Source: Clostridium felsineum DSM 794 (lineage in GTDB: Bacteria > Bacillota > Clostridia > Clostridiales > Clostridiaceae). From it: DNA of 64,000 nt. Both the position numbers and the translations under genes were made by a program. Positions 1 through 9,075 of the stretch are shown one piece after another. Under the pieces are notes generated by a model. That model was not told the DNA's origin and ran no database searches. It saw only the letters and a program-made list of their open reading frames with translations. Location of the stretch: assembly GCF_002006355.2 (NCBI RefSeq), contig NZ_CP096980.1:3038001-3102000 (forward strand), written 5' to 3'. How positions within the stretch are numbered: the first letter of the stretch is position 1; every line of letters starts with the position of its first letter.

Positions 1-628
1 TCATATCATGTGAAACAAATAATATAGTCTTTCCTTGTTCTTTAAATTCTTGTATTTTATTAAGACATTTTTTCTGAAAATTTGCATCTCCAACTGCTAA
101 AACTTCGTCTACAAGAAGTATATCTGGATTTACAGTTACAGCAACAGAAAAACCTAATCTCATATACATTCCAGAAGAATAATTTTTAACTGGCGTATCC
201 ATGAACTTCTCTAGTTCAGCAAATTCTACAATTTCATCATATCTTTCATCTATTTCCTTTTTGCTAAGCCCCATTATTGACCCATACAAGTAGACATTTT
301 CTCTACCAGTCATATCTGGTTGAAAACCAACTCCAACTTCAAGAAGTGATGAAATTTTTCCAGTAACACTTACATTTCCTTCATTTGGTCTAATAATATT
401 TGCAACTAATTTTAAACTAGTACTTTTACCTGTTCCGTTTTCTCCAATTATACCTACAGTCTCTCCTTGACTAATTTTAAAAGAAGCATCTTTAAGTACA
501 TGAAGCTTAGTAACTTCAAGTTTATTTCTATTAAGTACCTTGTTTAAAAACTTTTCCTTCAAAGAATAGCTCTTATTTTTATATAAATTAAAATATTTCG
601 AAACGTTTTTAAATTCAATAACTACCAT
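1..628 (-). CDS. Polysaccharide ABC exporter, ATP-binding subunit (partial, C-terminus off window)
   Basis: ATPase of an ABC-2 exporter for a lipid-linked surface polysaccharide or teichoic acid (Wzt/TagH type), acting at the inner face of the membrane. The first 209 codons are visible. They show Walker A GENGTGKST (about residues 62-70), the ABC signature YSSGM, Walker B ILLVDE and the H-loop at VSHD just at the window edge. ATG start at 628 with GGAGTG upstream. The permease follows on the same strand at higher coordinates, so the two form a pair. The C-terminal part, which can hold a substrate-recognition domain, is not visible, so the exported polymer cannot be named. Confidence 0.9.
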   Translation of the reverse strand, partial: MVVIEFKNVSKYFNLYKNKSYSLKEKFLNKVLNRNKLEVTKLHVLKDASFKISQGETVGIIGENGTGKSTSLKLVANIIRPNEGNVSVTGKISSLLEVGVGFQPDMTGRENVYLYGSIMGLSKKEIDERYDEIVEFAELEKFMDTPVKNYSSGMYMRLGFSVAVTVNPDILLVDEVLAVGDANFQKKCLNKIQEFKEQGKTILFVSHDM

Positions 629-686
629 AAATATATTCACTCCAATTTATTCTAAAGCAGTCCATTTAGATGAAACTGCTTTTAAA

Positions 687-1463
687 TTAAACTTCCTCTG
701 CAAAATCATTCTCTATTCTTCTAAATACTTTATCACCTATGTATATTAAAGCTAAATCCCATATTATTATTATCCCTACATACATTGGGTTGGGCAATTT
801 TCCTTCTATTAAAACACTTCTTAAAGCTTCCATAATCATAGTCATAGGATTTAAGAGCAGTATATTTCTGTAAACTTTAGGAATAGCACTTAAAACATAC
901 ACAATAGGCGTTAAGTAAAACCATGCCATAAATATAACTTCTACAAAGTGGGAAATATCTCTATAAAGTACATTAAGTGAAGATAATATTAAAGATAATC
1001 CAATAGAAAACCCTAAAAGCAGTATTAATATTATAGGTAGTAACAGTATACAAAAAGTAAACTGTACACGTGATACTATCATAGCTCCAAATAAAATAAC
1101 AAGAGTTATTAAAAAGCTTACGAAATTAGAGAAAATTATAGACAAAGGCATTATCTGCCTTGGAAAGTATATTTTCTTAATTAAATTAGAATTAGAAATG
1201 ATTGATGTAGTACTTCCTTGAACAGCTGCTTGAAAAAATTGCCAAGGCAAAAGTGCTGCAAGTAAGTTAACTGTATAATTAGGTGTTGTCTGATGCATAA
1301 TATATTTAAACGCAAAGGTATAAACAATTAAAAGCATTATAGGATTTAAAAATGACCAAAAGAATCCCAAAGCAGAATTTCTATATTTTAATTTCAATTC
1401 CTTCATAGTTAAGTTTTGCAAAAGTTCTTTATATTTTATTATCTCTTTGATAGTGTTAATCAA
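687..1463 (-). CDS. Polysaccharide ABC exporter, ABC-2 permease subunit
   Basis: Membrane subunit of the same exporter (Wzm/TagG family), about 258 residues with six hydrophobic segments, the usual length for the family. It would move undecaprenyl-linked glycan across the membrane together with the ATPase 59 bases further on. The longest frame starts with GTG at 1472, but that GTG is inside the AGGTGA ribosome site; TTG at 1463, six bases after it, is the better start. Downstream of the sugar transferase gene in the same direction, so probably one transcription unit. Confidence 0.88.
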   Translation of the reverse strand: MINTIKEIIKYKELLQNLTMKELKLKYRNSALGFFWSFLNPIMLLIVYTFAFKYIMHQTTPNYTVNLLAALLPWQFFQAAVQGSTTSIISNSNLIKKIYFPRQIMPLSIIFSNFVSFLITLVILFGAMIVSRVQFTFCILLLPIILILLLGFSIGLSLILSSLNVLYRDISHFVEVIFMAWFYLTPIVYVLSAIPKVYRNILLLNPMTMIMEALRSVLIEGKLPNPMYVGIIIIWDLALIYIGDKVFRRIENDFAEEV

Positions 1464-1483
1464 AGGTTTCACCTACTTTTTTT

Positions 1484-2863
1484 CTAATATATTTTTATTT
1501 TTATATTCTTTTTCTTTAATATTTCTTCAAGCTTTACATCATCTTTAATAGCCTCAGTGCTTTCCTTCATAAACATTATTTTAACCGTTTGTATAATAAG
1601 CTTTATATCTAATAAAATAGAATAATTTTTTATATACATTATGTCATATTTTATTTTATCTTCTGGTGTTGTATTATACTTCCCTAAAACTTGAGCTAGT
1701 CCTGTTAACCCTGCTTTTACAAAAGTTCTGTATTTATAATCTGGTATTTCTCTTTCAAATTTTTCTACATAGAAAGGTCTTTCCGGTCTTGGACCCACTA
1801 TGCTCATATCACCTTTTAATATATTAAATAATTGTGGTATTTCATCTAACCTAGTTGCTCTCATAATTTTTCCTATTTTAGTTATCCTAGAATCATTTTC
1901 TGTAACTAAAACTGGTCCTGAATTTCTTTCCGCATTTTCTATCATAGATCTGAATTTTACTAATTTAAATTTTTTACCACCGTCTGTAACCCTTTCTTGA
2001 AAATAAAATGGGCTTCCACCATCTGTACATTTTATAATTATAGGCAATATTATAAGAAATGGGGAAAATACCACAGTAGCTATTATTGCCACAACTATAT
2101 CTAATAATCTTTTTACTGTTTTTTGTTCTGAACTAAGCTCTAAAGTATCTACTTTTAAAATAGGCACATCATCTATTTGCTCAAAATTAGCTTTATAAAA
2201 TGCTATATCTGTAACTGACGGAATTATAAATATATTTTTATTCATGTACATACTCTGTTTTATAATTTCACTTTTAGTGTTTTCATCTAGATCATCTGAA
2301 ATAAGTACTATATCAGCTTCTTCAACAATACTTTCCTTATCCTTTGTATAATTCTTAATTATGCTATTTATACTGTATAAGTCATCATGCTTTAAAAGTA
2401 TCTTTTTTGCAATGTTTTCTCCATTTTCACCTATTATTACAACATTTTTGTTTCCATAAACTTTTCGTTCTAATTTCCACCATAGGCACTTAAATATAGA
2501 TAAGAAAACAAACTGAAAAACAGAACTAAGAAGTATTACTAATCTTGGATAAGAAAATCCTCTTAGAGAGAAGGTAATAGCCATTGTGAACACAAAAAGC
2601 ATTATTACTGTAAGAAAAATAGAATAAACTATCTCCCACAGACTCTTTTTAAGTATGTCAACAAGTCCAAATATATACATAAACGCCATATATACAATTA
2701 CTGTAAATGGCAATGATCTTTCAAAAGGAGCATAATTAAATTTTGGAGGACTAAATTTAAATTTAACCATGTATGCTAAGTATATGGAAAATGCCACAAT
2801 AAATATTTCTAGAACAATAGATAAAATTCTGTAGAAATTTGAAATTGTGTTGTTTTTTTTCAA
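1484..2863 (-). CDS. Undecaprenyl-phosphate sugar phosphotransferase (polyprenyl glycosylphosphotransferase)
   Basis: Initiating enzyme that transfers a sugar-1-phosphate from a nucleotide sugar to undecaprenyl phosphate. The N-terminal half has four or five membrane segments and a nucleotide-binding-like region (VVIIGENG). The C-terminal 200 residues are the bacterial sugar transferase domain: a membrane helix, then FKLVKFRSM, TRLDEIPQL, GDMSIVGPRPERP and AGLTGLAQV, all diagnostic. About 459 residues, normal for the WbaP/CpsE-type family. Start taken as TTG at 2863, six bases after GAGGTGA; the longer frame begins with GTG at 2872. It precedes the exporter genes and presumably feeds the same polymer. 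Confidence 0.92.
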   Translation of the reverse strand: MKKNNTISNFYRILSIVLEIFIVAFSIYLAYMVKFKFSPPKFNYAPFERSLPFTVIVYMAFMYIFGLVDILKKSLWEIVYSIFLTVIMLFVFTMAITFSLRGFSYPRLVILLSSVFQFVFLSIFKCLWWKLERKVYGNKNVVIIGENGENIAKKILLKHDDLYSINSIIKNYTKDKESIVEEADIVLISDDLDENTKSEIIKQSMYMNKNIFIIPSVTDIAFYKANFEQIDDVPILKVDTLELSSEQKTVKRLLDIVVAIIATVVFSPFLIILPIIIKCTDGGSPFYFQERVTDGGKKFKLVKFRSMIENAERNSGPVLVTENDSRITKIGKIMRATRLDEIPQLFNILKGDMSIVGPRPERPFYVEKFEREIPDYKYRTFVKAGLTGLAQVLGKYNTTPEDKIKYDIMYIKNYSILLDIKLIIQTVKIMFMKESTEAIKDDVKLEEILKKKNIKIKIY

Positions 2864-3040
2864 GAACTTCACCTCTTTTACCTAATTTTTTAACAAAAAT
2901 AATCACTAATCTACTATAACAAATTAAGTATATTATTTCAAGTGACATCCACCAATGCTTCTAACTATTATAAAGAATAACTAAAATAAGAATACATACT
3001 ATGATTTAAGGCTTCTTATTAAATATTCCTTAACTTAAGA

Positions 3041-3123
3041 TAGGGTTTCTATCTTAATTAAAAATCTATACATCAACCATTTTAATAATAATGTATAAAT
3101 CAAATTTATGTATAGAAACCCTA
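3041..3123. repeat. 12-bp perfect inverted repeat with a competing inner pair
   Basis: In the gap of about 390 bases between the rfbC stop (3266) and the sugar transferase start, TAGGGTTTCTAT (3041-3052) is repeated inverted as ATAGAAACCCTA (3112-3123). Inside, CTATACAT (3066-3073) can pair with ATGTATAG (3108-3115), which overlaps the outer right arm, so the two pairings exclude each other. The rest of the gap is AT-rich with no convincing reading frame. It could be a leader structure or terminator for the sugar transferase unit, which reads through it on the minus strand; function unknown. Confidence 0.5.
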
Positions 3124-3265
3124 CTGGTTAAACTAGAACAAAGCTTAAATTGCAAATGTATTCTTAAATACCAATTTTAATGTATTATATTATACGCACA
3201 ATCTATTAGCCTGCTGTTTTTCCTATTTTTAAAAATAAGTTTCAAATATAGTTTTTCAAAAAATA

Positions 3266-3823
3266 CTAGAACTCAATTTTACAATCACTTAATTTAGGCC
3301 ATTTTTGATCTTTATCAGAGAAAATCAAATTTTCAATTCCTTCAATAGGCCATTTTATACCAACCTCTGGGTCATTCCAAAGTATTCCACCCTCAGAAGT
3401 CGGATCATAGAAATCAGTACATTTATAGCAAAATTCAGCTTCTTCAGATAAAACTACAAAACCATGTGCAAATCCTTCTGGTATATAAAATTGTTTTTTG
3501 TTTTCTTCACTTAAAGTAACTCCTACCCATTTACCATAAGTTTCAGAACCATGTCTAAGATCAACTGCAACGTCAAAAACTTCTCCCTTAACTACTCTAA
3601 CAAGTTTTCCTTGTGTATGCTTTTTCTGAAAATGAAGTCCTCTTAAAACTCCTTTGCTTGATTTTGATTGATTGTCTTGAACAAAAACCATATCAAGTCC
3701 TGCTTCTTTAAATTCTTCATAATTGTATGTTTCCATGAAATAACCTCTGTTATCTCCAAAAACACCTGTTTCTATTATGTACACTCCATCAATATCTGTT
3801 TTTTCAAATTTAAATTTTCCCAT
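3266..3823 (-). CDS. rfbC: dTDP-4-dehydrorhamnose 3,5-epimerase
   Basis: Third enzyme of dTDP-L-rhamnose synthesis, a cytoplasmic cupin epimerase. The family core RGLHFQ with catalytic His near residue 64 is present, followed by KLVRVVKGEVFDVAVDLR and the FAHGFVVLSE segment. At 185 residues it has the family length. SD GGAGATG precedes the ATG. Last gene of the rfbA-rfbB-rfbC run on the minus strand. No rfbD (the final reductase) is in the window, so that step must be encoded elsewhere, or the pathway ends at another sugar. Confidence 0.95.
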   Translation of the reverse strand: MGKFKFEKTDIDGVYIIETGVFGDNRGYFMETYNYEEFKEAGLDMVFVQDNQSKSSKGVLRGLHFQKKHTQGKLVRVVKGEVFDVAVDLRHGSETYGKWVGVTLSEENKKQFYIPEGFAHGFVVLSEEAEFCYKCTDFYDPTSEGGILWNDPEVGIKWPIEGIENLIFSDKDQKWPKLSDCKIEF

Positions 3824-3919
3824 TTAAATTCATCTCCAATTTATAATTTTATATTCTACTTTTACAGTAAAATCAGTAATTATTTGCTTTTTGCAAACAA
3901 TTACTGATTTAATAGTTAA

Positions 3920-4975
3920 CTATTTGTTATTATACATCTTTTTGTAATACTCTTGATATGTACCAGATGTAACATTTTCCATCCACTGTTTATTCTCAAG
4001 ATACCATTTAATAGTCTTAACTATTCCTATCTCAAACTTAGTTTCAGGATACCAATCAAGCTCATCTTTGATTCTTGTTGGATCAATTCCATATCTTCTA
4101 TCGTGACCTTTTCTATCTTCAACATATTTTATTAAGCTTTCATCTACTGTACTATCAACATTATCATGAATATATTGTACAACTGTTTTAACTATAAATA
4201 TGTTTGTTCTTTCATTATGTCCACCAACATTATATACTCTTCCAAGTTCTCCTTCATTTAATACCATATCAATTGCTTTACAGTGATCTTCTACATAAAG
4301 CCAATCTCTTATATTCATTCCATCACCATATACTGGCAATTCATTTTTATTAAGGCAATTATTTATTAATAATGGTATTAACTTTTCTGGAAATTGATAA
4401 GGTCCATAGTTATTAGAGCATCTTGTAATATTTATAGGCATTTTAAATGTATCAAAATATGCCTGAACTATCATATCAGCACTTGCTTTACTTGCAGAAT
4501 ATGGACTGTGTGGATTTAAAGGTGTAGTTTCAGTGAAAAATCCATCTTTTCCTAATGAACCATACACTTCATCAGTTGATATTTGAAGATATTTTTTACC
4601 TTCTTTAAAGCCATTTTCAGTTTCCCAATTATTTTTAGCTATATTAAGTAAATTAACAGTACCTAGTACGTTAGTTTGAACGAACACTTCAGGCATCTTA
4701 ATACTTCTATCAACATGAGATTCTGCAGCAAAATTAACAACATAATCTACATCATAAGATTTAAATATGTTCTCAATGGCTTCCTTATCACATATATCAG
4801 CTTGAACAAAAACATAGTTTGGATTTTGTTCACAGCCCTTTAAATTTTCAAGATTACCGGCATAAGTCAGTTTATCAACATTTATTATTTTTATATCTTT
4901 ATATTTCTCAAGCATATAATGTACGAAGTTTGAACCTATAAATCCAGCTCCACCCGTTACCAAATAAGTTTTCAT
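3920..4975 (-). CDS. rfbB: dTDP-glucose 4,6-dehydratase
   Basis: Second enzyme of the dTDP-rhamnose pathway, an extended short-chain dehydrogenase. It shows the NAD-binding TGGAGFIGSNF (residues 7-17), active-site STDEVYG (133-139) and YSASK (159-163) with the catalytic Tyr and Lys, and the NNYGPYQFPEKLIP substrate segment. 351 residues, as usual. SD AAGGAGAG lies before the ATG. Placed between rfbA and rfbC on the same strand. Confidence 0.96.
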   Translation of the reverse strand: MKTYLVTGGAGFIGSNFVHYMLEKYKDIKIINVDKLTYAGNLENLKGCEQNPNYVFVQADICDKEAIENIFKSYDVDYVVNFAAESHVDRSIKMPEVFVQTNVLGTVNLLNIAKNNWETENGFKEGKKYLQISTDEVYGSLGKDGFFTETTPLNPHSPYSASKASADMIVQAYFDTFKMPINITRCSNNYGPYQFPEKLIPLLINNCLNKNELPVYGDGMNIRDWLYVEDHCKAIDMVLNEGELGRVYNVGGHNERTNIFIVKTVVQYIHDNVDSTVDESLIKYVEDRKGHDRRYGIDPTRIKDELDWYPETKFEIGIVKTIKWYLENKQWMENVTSGTYQEYYKKMYNNK

Positions 4976-5017
4976 GTATTTGTTCTCTCCTTCACAACTT
5001 ATAAATTACAATTTATT

Positions 5018-5884
5018 TTACTCTTCAATTAAGTTGAATAAGTATTTACCATAGTCTGTTTTATGAAGCGGTCCAGCAAGCTTGCTAACCTGTTCTTTTG
5101 AAATATAGCCTCTTCTGTAAGCTATCTCTTCTATACAAGCAACATATAAACCTTGTCTTGTTTCTATTGCCTCAACAAAATTAGCTGCATCTAAAAGTCC
5201 TCTATATGTTCCTGTATCAAGCCAAGCCATGCCTCTACCAAATAACTCTACTTTCAATTTTCCACTTTCAAGATAAGCGTTATTAACAGCCGTTATTTCT
5301 ATTTCTCCCCTATCAGAAGGTTTAACATTTTTAGCTATCTCAACTACATTATTATCGTAGAAATAAAGTCCTGGAACAGCATAATTTGATTTTGGATTTT
5401 CAGGCTTTTCTTCTATTGATATAACATTATTGTTACTATCAAATTCAACCACACCAAAAGCTCTAGGATTGCTCACATGATACCCAAAGATTGTAGCTCC
5501 TTCCTCTCTTGATGCTGCCTTTTGAAGTCTTTCTGAGAATCCATAGCCGTGAAATATGTTATCACCTAGCACAAGTGAAACTCTATCATTTCCTATAAAT
5601 TTCTCCCCTACTATGAAGGCATCTGCAAGCCCTCTTGGCTGATCTTGAACAGCATACTGTATGTTAAGCCCAACGTGACTTCCATCACCCAAAAGTTCTT
5701 TATAAGCGTTTAAATCCCTTGGAGTTGATATTATTAAAATATCTCTTATTCCTGAGAGCATAAGCACTGATAAAGGATAATATATCATTGGCTTATCATA
5801 AATTGGAAGTAGCTGTTTTGATGTAGCCATAGTTATAGGATAGAGTCTTGTCCCAGATCCTCCAGCTAAAATTATACCTTTCAT
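5018..5884 (-). CDS. rfbA: Glucose-1-phosphate thymidylyltransferase
   Basis: First enzyme of the dTDP-sugar pathway: glucose-1-phosphate + dTTP to dTDP-glucose. N-terminal nucleotidyltransferase loop LAGGSGTRLYP (6-16), then KQLLPIYDKPMIYYPLS, GDNIFHG and the EKPENPKS segment are all typical of RmlA. 288 residues. Strong SD AAGGAGGT before the ATG. First gene of the rfb transcription unit, 67 bases below a good promoter. Confidence 0.96.
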   Translation of the reverse strand: MKGIILAGGSGTRLYPITMATSKQLLPIYDKPMIYYPLSVLMLSGIRDILIISTPRDLNAYKELLGDGSHVGLNIQYAVQDQPRGLADAFIVGEKFIGNDRVSLVLGDNIFHGYGFSERLQKAASREEGATIFGYHVSNPRAFGVVEFDSNNNVISIEEKPENPKSNYAVPGLYFYDNNVVEIAKNVKPSDRGEIEITAVNNAYLESGKLKVELFGRGMAWLDTGTYRGLLDAANFVEAIETRQGLYVACIEEIAYRRGYISKEQVSKLAGPLHKTDYGKYLFNLIEE

Positions 5885-5951
5885 TATTAAGTAACCTCCT
5901 TGATTTATCTTAATATATGTCTATATATAGTAATTTCGGTATTGCAGAATT

Positions 5952-5980
5952 ATTATACTATATAATTTTTTTATTGTCTA
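5952..5980 (-). promoter_or_regulatory. Promoter of rfbA-rfbB-rfbC
   Basis: On the minus strand TAGACA (5975-5980) and TATAAT (5952-5957) are separated by exactly 17 bases: a 5/6 match to the -35 box and a perfect -10 box. It lies about 70 bases before the rfbA start, so rfbA, rfbB and rfbC are probably transcribed from here by the vegetative sigma factor. Confidence 0.65.
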
Positions 5981-5983
5981 ATT

Positions 5984-6892
5984 TTAATTAAAGCTTCTCA
6001 TTGTTTCCTCAATACCAGATTTTAAATCATATTCCGGTTTCCACCCACATGCACTGTTTATTTTGTCATAAGACATATAGCTTTCAAAAATATCTCCAGC
6101 TCTTTCTCCTATATGAATTATATCCACTTTTTCTCCTTGTACACTGCACATAAGTTCAGCTAAATGATTTATAGTTATCCTTGTATTTGTACATACATTA
6201 TATATTTCATTATGCAGTGAATTCAAAGCATATAGATTTGCCTTTGCAACATCTTTTACATATACAAAATCTCTTACCTGCTCTCCATTTCCATATATAC
6301 AAAGTGATTCGCCCTTTAAAAGTTTTTCTGCAAAAATAGAGACAACGCCACCTTCACCACTACTATCTTGTCCTGGACCATATACATTTGAGTACCTTAA
6401 TACTGTATAATTAATGCCATATAGTTCCTTATAAACACTTAAATAGTGCTCTACAGTATGCTTTGTAATACCATATTGAGATATCATATCAAGGGGATGC
6501 TTTTCATCTATTGGTAGATATTTAGGTTCACCAAAAATAGCTGCTGATGCTGGATAAATTACTTTTTTTACTCCATATTTTTTGCACATTTCAAGTATAT
6601 TTACACTACCCAAAACATTCACCTTAGCATCGTATATTGGATCTTTTACTGAATGTGCCACACTTATTTGAGCAGCATTATGTATTACGATTTCAGGTTT
6701 TTCGATTTTGAACGCATCTTCTATACTGCTATCTACTATATCCATTTTATATAATGGAACATTCTTTGGCAGATTACTACCATTACCATGTACCATGTTA
6801 TCTATAACTGAAACCTTATGACCATCTTCTAACAACATATTAACTACATGTGTTCCTATAAAACCAGCACCGCCAGTTACCAGTATATTCAT
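5984..6892 (-). CDS. NAD-dependent sugar epimerase/dehydratase, UDP-glucose 4-epimerase-like
   Basis: Extended short-chain dehydrogenase, 302 residues. TGGAGFIGTHV at residues 6-16 binds NAD; the catalytic pair is in YGITK; the ASAAIFGEP loop and RYSNVYGPGQ segment fit the short GalE-like group. Likely role: interconversion of UDP-hexoses for the surface polysaccharide, next to galU which makes UDP-glucose. Substrate specificity cannot be decided from the sequence alone. SD AAAAGGAG before the ATG. Confidence 0.85.
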   Translation of the reverse strand: MNILVTGGAGFIGTHVVNMLLEDGHKVSVIDNMVHGNGSNLPKNVPLYKMDIVDSSIEDAFKIEKPEIVIHNAAQISVAHSVKDPIYDAKVNVLGSVNILEMCKKYGVKKVIYPASAAIFGEPKYLPIDEKHPLDMISQYGITKHTVEHYLSVYKELYGINYTVLRYSNVYGPGQDSSGEGGVVSIFAEKLLKGESLCIYGNGEQVRDFVYVKDVAKANLYALNSLHNEIYNVCTNTRITINHLAELMCSVQGEKVDIIHIGERAGDIFESYMSYDKINSACGWKPEYDLKSGIEETMRSFN

Positions 6893-6922
6893 CTCAATTT
6901 TCTCCTTTTTTACATAAAAATT

Positions 6923-7834
6923 TTATTTTGCTTTCTTTGTTAACTCATCATACAATTGTTTAAAATTAGGATTATCTTTTATTGTAAATAAATACTTCAT
7001 AAATGGTTTTTTAAGTTCATCTCTTTTAAGCGCATATTCAACAGTAGCTTGTAAAAATCCTAGTTTATCTCCTACGTCATATCTTCTACCTGAAAAAATG
7101 TAAGCATACATTGCTTCTGTCTTCATAAGAGTTTTTAGTGCATCTGTAAGTTGAATCTCATCGCCTTTACCTGGTTTAGTATTGTCTAGTATATCAAATA
7201 TAGCTGGAGTTATTATATATCTTCCAAGTATAGCTAAATCAGAAGGTGCTTCTTCTTGTTTTGGTTTTTCTACCAAATCCTTTACCTTATAAACACCATC
7301 TTCTATATGCATGCCATTTACTATACCATATTTTGACACTTCTGAATTTGGTACTCTTTGAACTCCTAATATAGAAGTTTTATATTCATTGTAACAATTT
7401 ATAAGCTGCTTTAAGCATGGTACTTTAGCATTTACTACGTCATCACCCAACAAAACCGCAAATGGCTCATTACCAACAAATGTCCTAGCACAATTAATTG
7501 CATGACCAAGACCTCTTGGTTCCTTCTGACGTATGTAGTATATATTAGCCAAATTAGATATGTCTTTTACAATCTTAAGAAGTTCTTTTTTATTATGGCT
7601 TTCAAGTTCACTTTCGAGTTCAAATGACTTATCAAAATGATCCTCTATTGCTCTTTTATTTCTTCCAGTAATTACGAGTATTTCTTCTATTCCTGATTGT
7701 ACTGCTTCCTCAATTATATATTGTATTGTTGGCTTATCCACTATTGGAAGCATTTCCTTAGGCTGTGCCTTCGTTGCTGGTAAAAATCTTGTTCCTAACC
7801 CCGCTGCTGGTATTATAGCTTTTTTGACTCTCAT
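6923..7834 (-). CDS. galU: UTP-glucose-1-phosphate uridylyltransferase
   Basis: Makes UDP-glucose from glucose-1-phosphate and UTP. N-terminal PAAGLGTRFLPATKAQPKEM, then GRNKRAIEDHFD, GLGHAINCA, LLGDD and GRYIITPAIF are diagnostic of GalU. The frame stays open to a GTG at 7864, but AGGAG followed by ATG at 7834 is clearly the start, giving 303 residues. It links the phosphoglucomutase two genes upstream to the epimerase downstream. Confidence 0.95.
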   Translation of the reverse strand: MRVKKAIIPAAGLGTRFLPATKAQPKEMLPIVDKPTIQYIIEEAVQSGIEEILVITGRNKRAIEDHFDKSFELESELESHNKKELLKIVKDISNLANIYYIRQKEPRGLGHAINCARTFVGNEPFAVLLGDDVVNAKVPCLKQLINCYNEYKTSILGVQRVPNSEVSKYGIVNGMHIEDGVYKVKDLVEKPKQEEAPSDLAILGRYIITPAIFDILDNTKPGKGDEIQLTDALKTLMKTEAMYAYIFSGRRYDVGDKLGFLQATVEYALKRDELKKPFMKYLFTIKDNPNFKQLYDELTKKAK

Positions 7835-7930
7835 TGTTGAAAAACTCCTCTCTCTTGCTACCACGACTAAAATATCACCTCGAATTTTATTATTGAAGTC
7901 TAATTGAATATTAACCTAGTTTACATTATA

Positions 7931-9004
7931 CTACTTTTCTAGAGAATTGCCTAACTTTAAAACAATTTCATCTTCAGGATTCAACTTTTTTGCTATTTCA
8001 TAATGTAATTTTGCCTGGGTTAGGTCACCTTTATTCATATAGCATATAATGAGATTTGTACATATCTCTATAGATTTAGTTACATCAAAAGCTTTTCTTA
8101 AATAATTTATTGCATTATCCATATCTCCCAAAGCTGCGTAATTTATGCCAAGTTCATTAAATACCTCTACAACATTACTATCAAGCGCCATAGATTCATT
8201 AAGATAATAAATAGCTTTTTCATAATTGGCAAGCATTCTATAAGTTACCCCTATGTAATATAAAAGCACTGCATCATCTTGAAATTCATCTAAAAGCTTT
8301 ATAAATATTTTTAAAGCTTCCTTAGGATCTTGACTCATTACTTCCTTTGCTTTTTCATAATTTTTTATATCCTGCAAAGAATGTTTTAATGCTTTTGTGG
8401 TTTCATTTTCCTCTCCACCATTTTGGATATAGGTATTTATAGCTAACCAAGCACCTTCATAATCTTTATTTTCATTCTTTATTATTGCCTCATAGAAATA
8501 TGGCTTTATGTATCCTTCAAGATTTTTAGCCCTATCTATCACTTTGAGCTCTTCCTCTTGAAATTCTGCTTTTTTCTCTCTTATAGCTTCACTTATCATC
8601 ATAATTTTTTCATAATTTTCTTCATTCGGTTCTATAGTAATAAGACCTTTTAGTAATATATACGCCTCTTCATAATTGTTTTCTTTAACCTCGTCATAAA
8701 TAATTTCTTTTATATATTGTGTTGTCATTTCTGAATTTTTATTCATAAGTTCGCTGTATATATCATTATACTTGAAGTTTTCATCTCCACCCAATACATA
8801 AAACATGCCTTCCACAAAAAATGATAGTGGTATGTTTTCAAACTTACTTCCTGCCTTAACTTTGTCTATAAGTCTTTTAGATCTTATAGGTGCATATATA
8901 TTCTCTCTTACTTTTACATTAAAAATAGAATCAATACTTTCTTTTTTTAACTCAAGAAAAATTAATTTTGATACCTTGTCTTTAAATTCTTGTTGTATAC
9001 TCAT
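7931..9004 (-). CDS. Tetratricopeptide-repeat protein
   Basis: 357 residues without signal peptide or membrane segment. The C-terminal third has clear TPR units (AVLLYYIGVTYRMLANYEKA, then VVEVFNELGINYAALGDMDN and a third), and the middle is helical and TPR-like. The N-terminal 70 residues have no family I recognise. TPRs are protein-binding scaffolds. It sits between galU and the phosphohexomutase gene in the same direction, hinting at a link with polysaccharide or envelope metabolism, but no specific job can be assigned. SD GGTGGTGA. Confidence 0.8.
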   Translation of the reverse strand: MSIQQEFKDKVSKLIFLELKKESIDSIFNVKVRENIYAPIRSKRLIDKVKAGSKFENIPLSFFVEGMFYVLGGDENFKYNDIYSELMNKNSEMTTQYIKEIIYDEVKENNYEEAYILLKGLITIEPNEENYEKIMMISEAIREKKAEFQEEELKVIDRAKNLEGYIKPYFYEAIIKNENKDYEGAWLAINTYIQNGGEENETTKALKHSLQDIKNYEKAKEVMSQDPKEALKIFIKLLDEFQDDAVLLYYIGVTYRMLANYEKAIYYLNESMALDSNVVEVFNELGINYAALGDMDNAINYLRKAFDVTKSIEICTNLIICYMNKGDLTQAKLHYEIAKKLNPEDEIVLKLGNSLEK

Positions 9005-9075
9005 ATTTTCACCACCACTTAAGCATGAAAATGGAAGGCAATATCACCTTCCACTTCATTAATTAGATAATTTTA

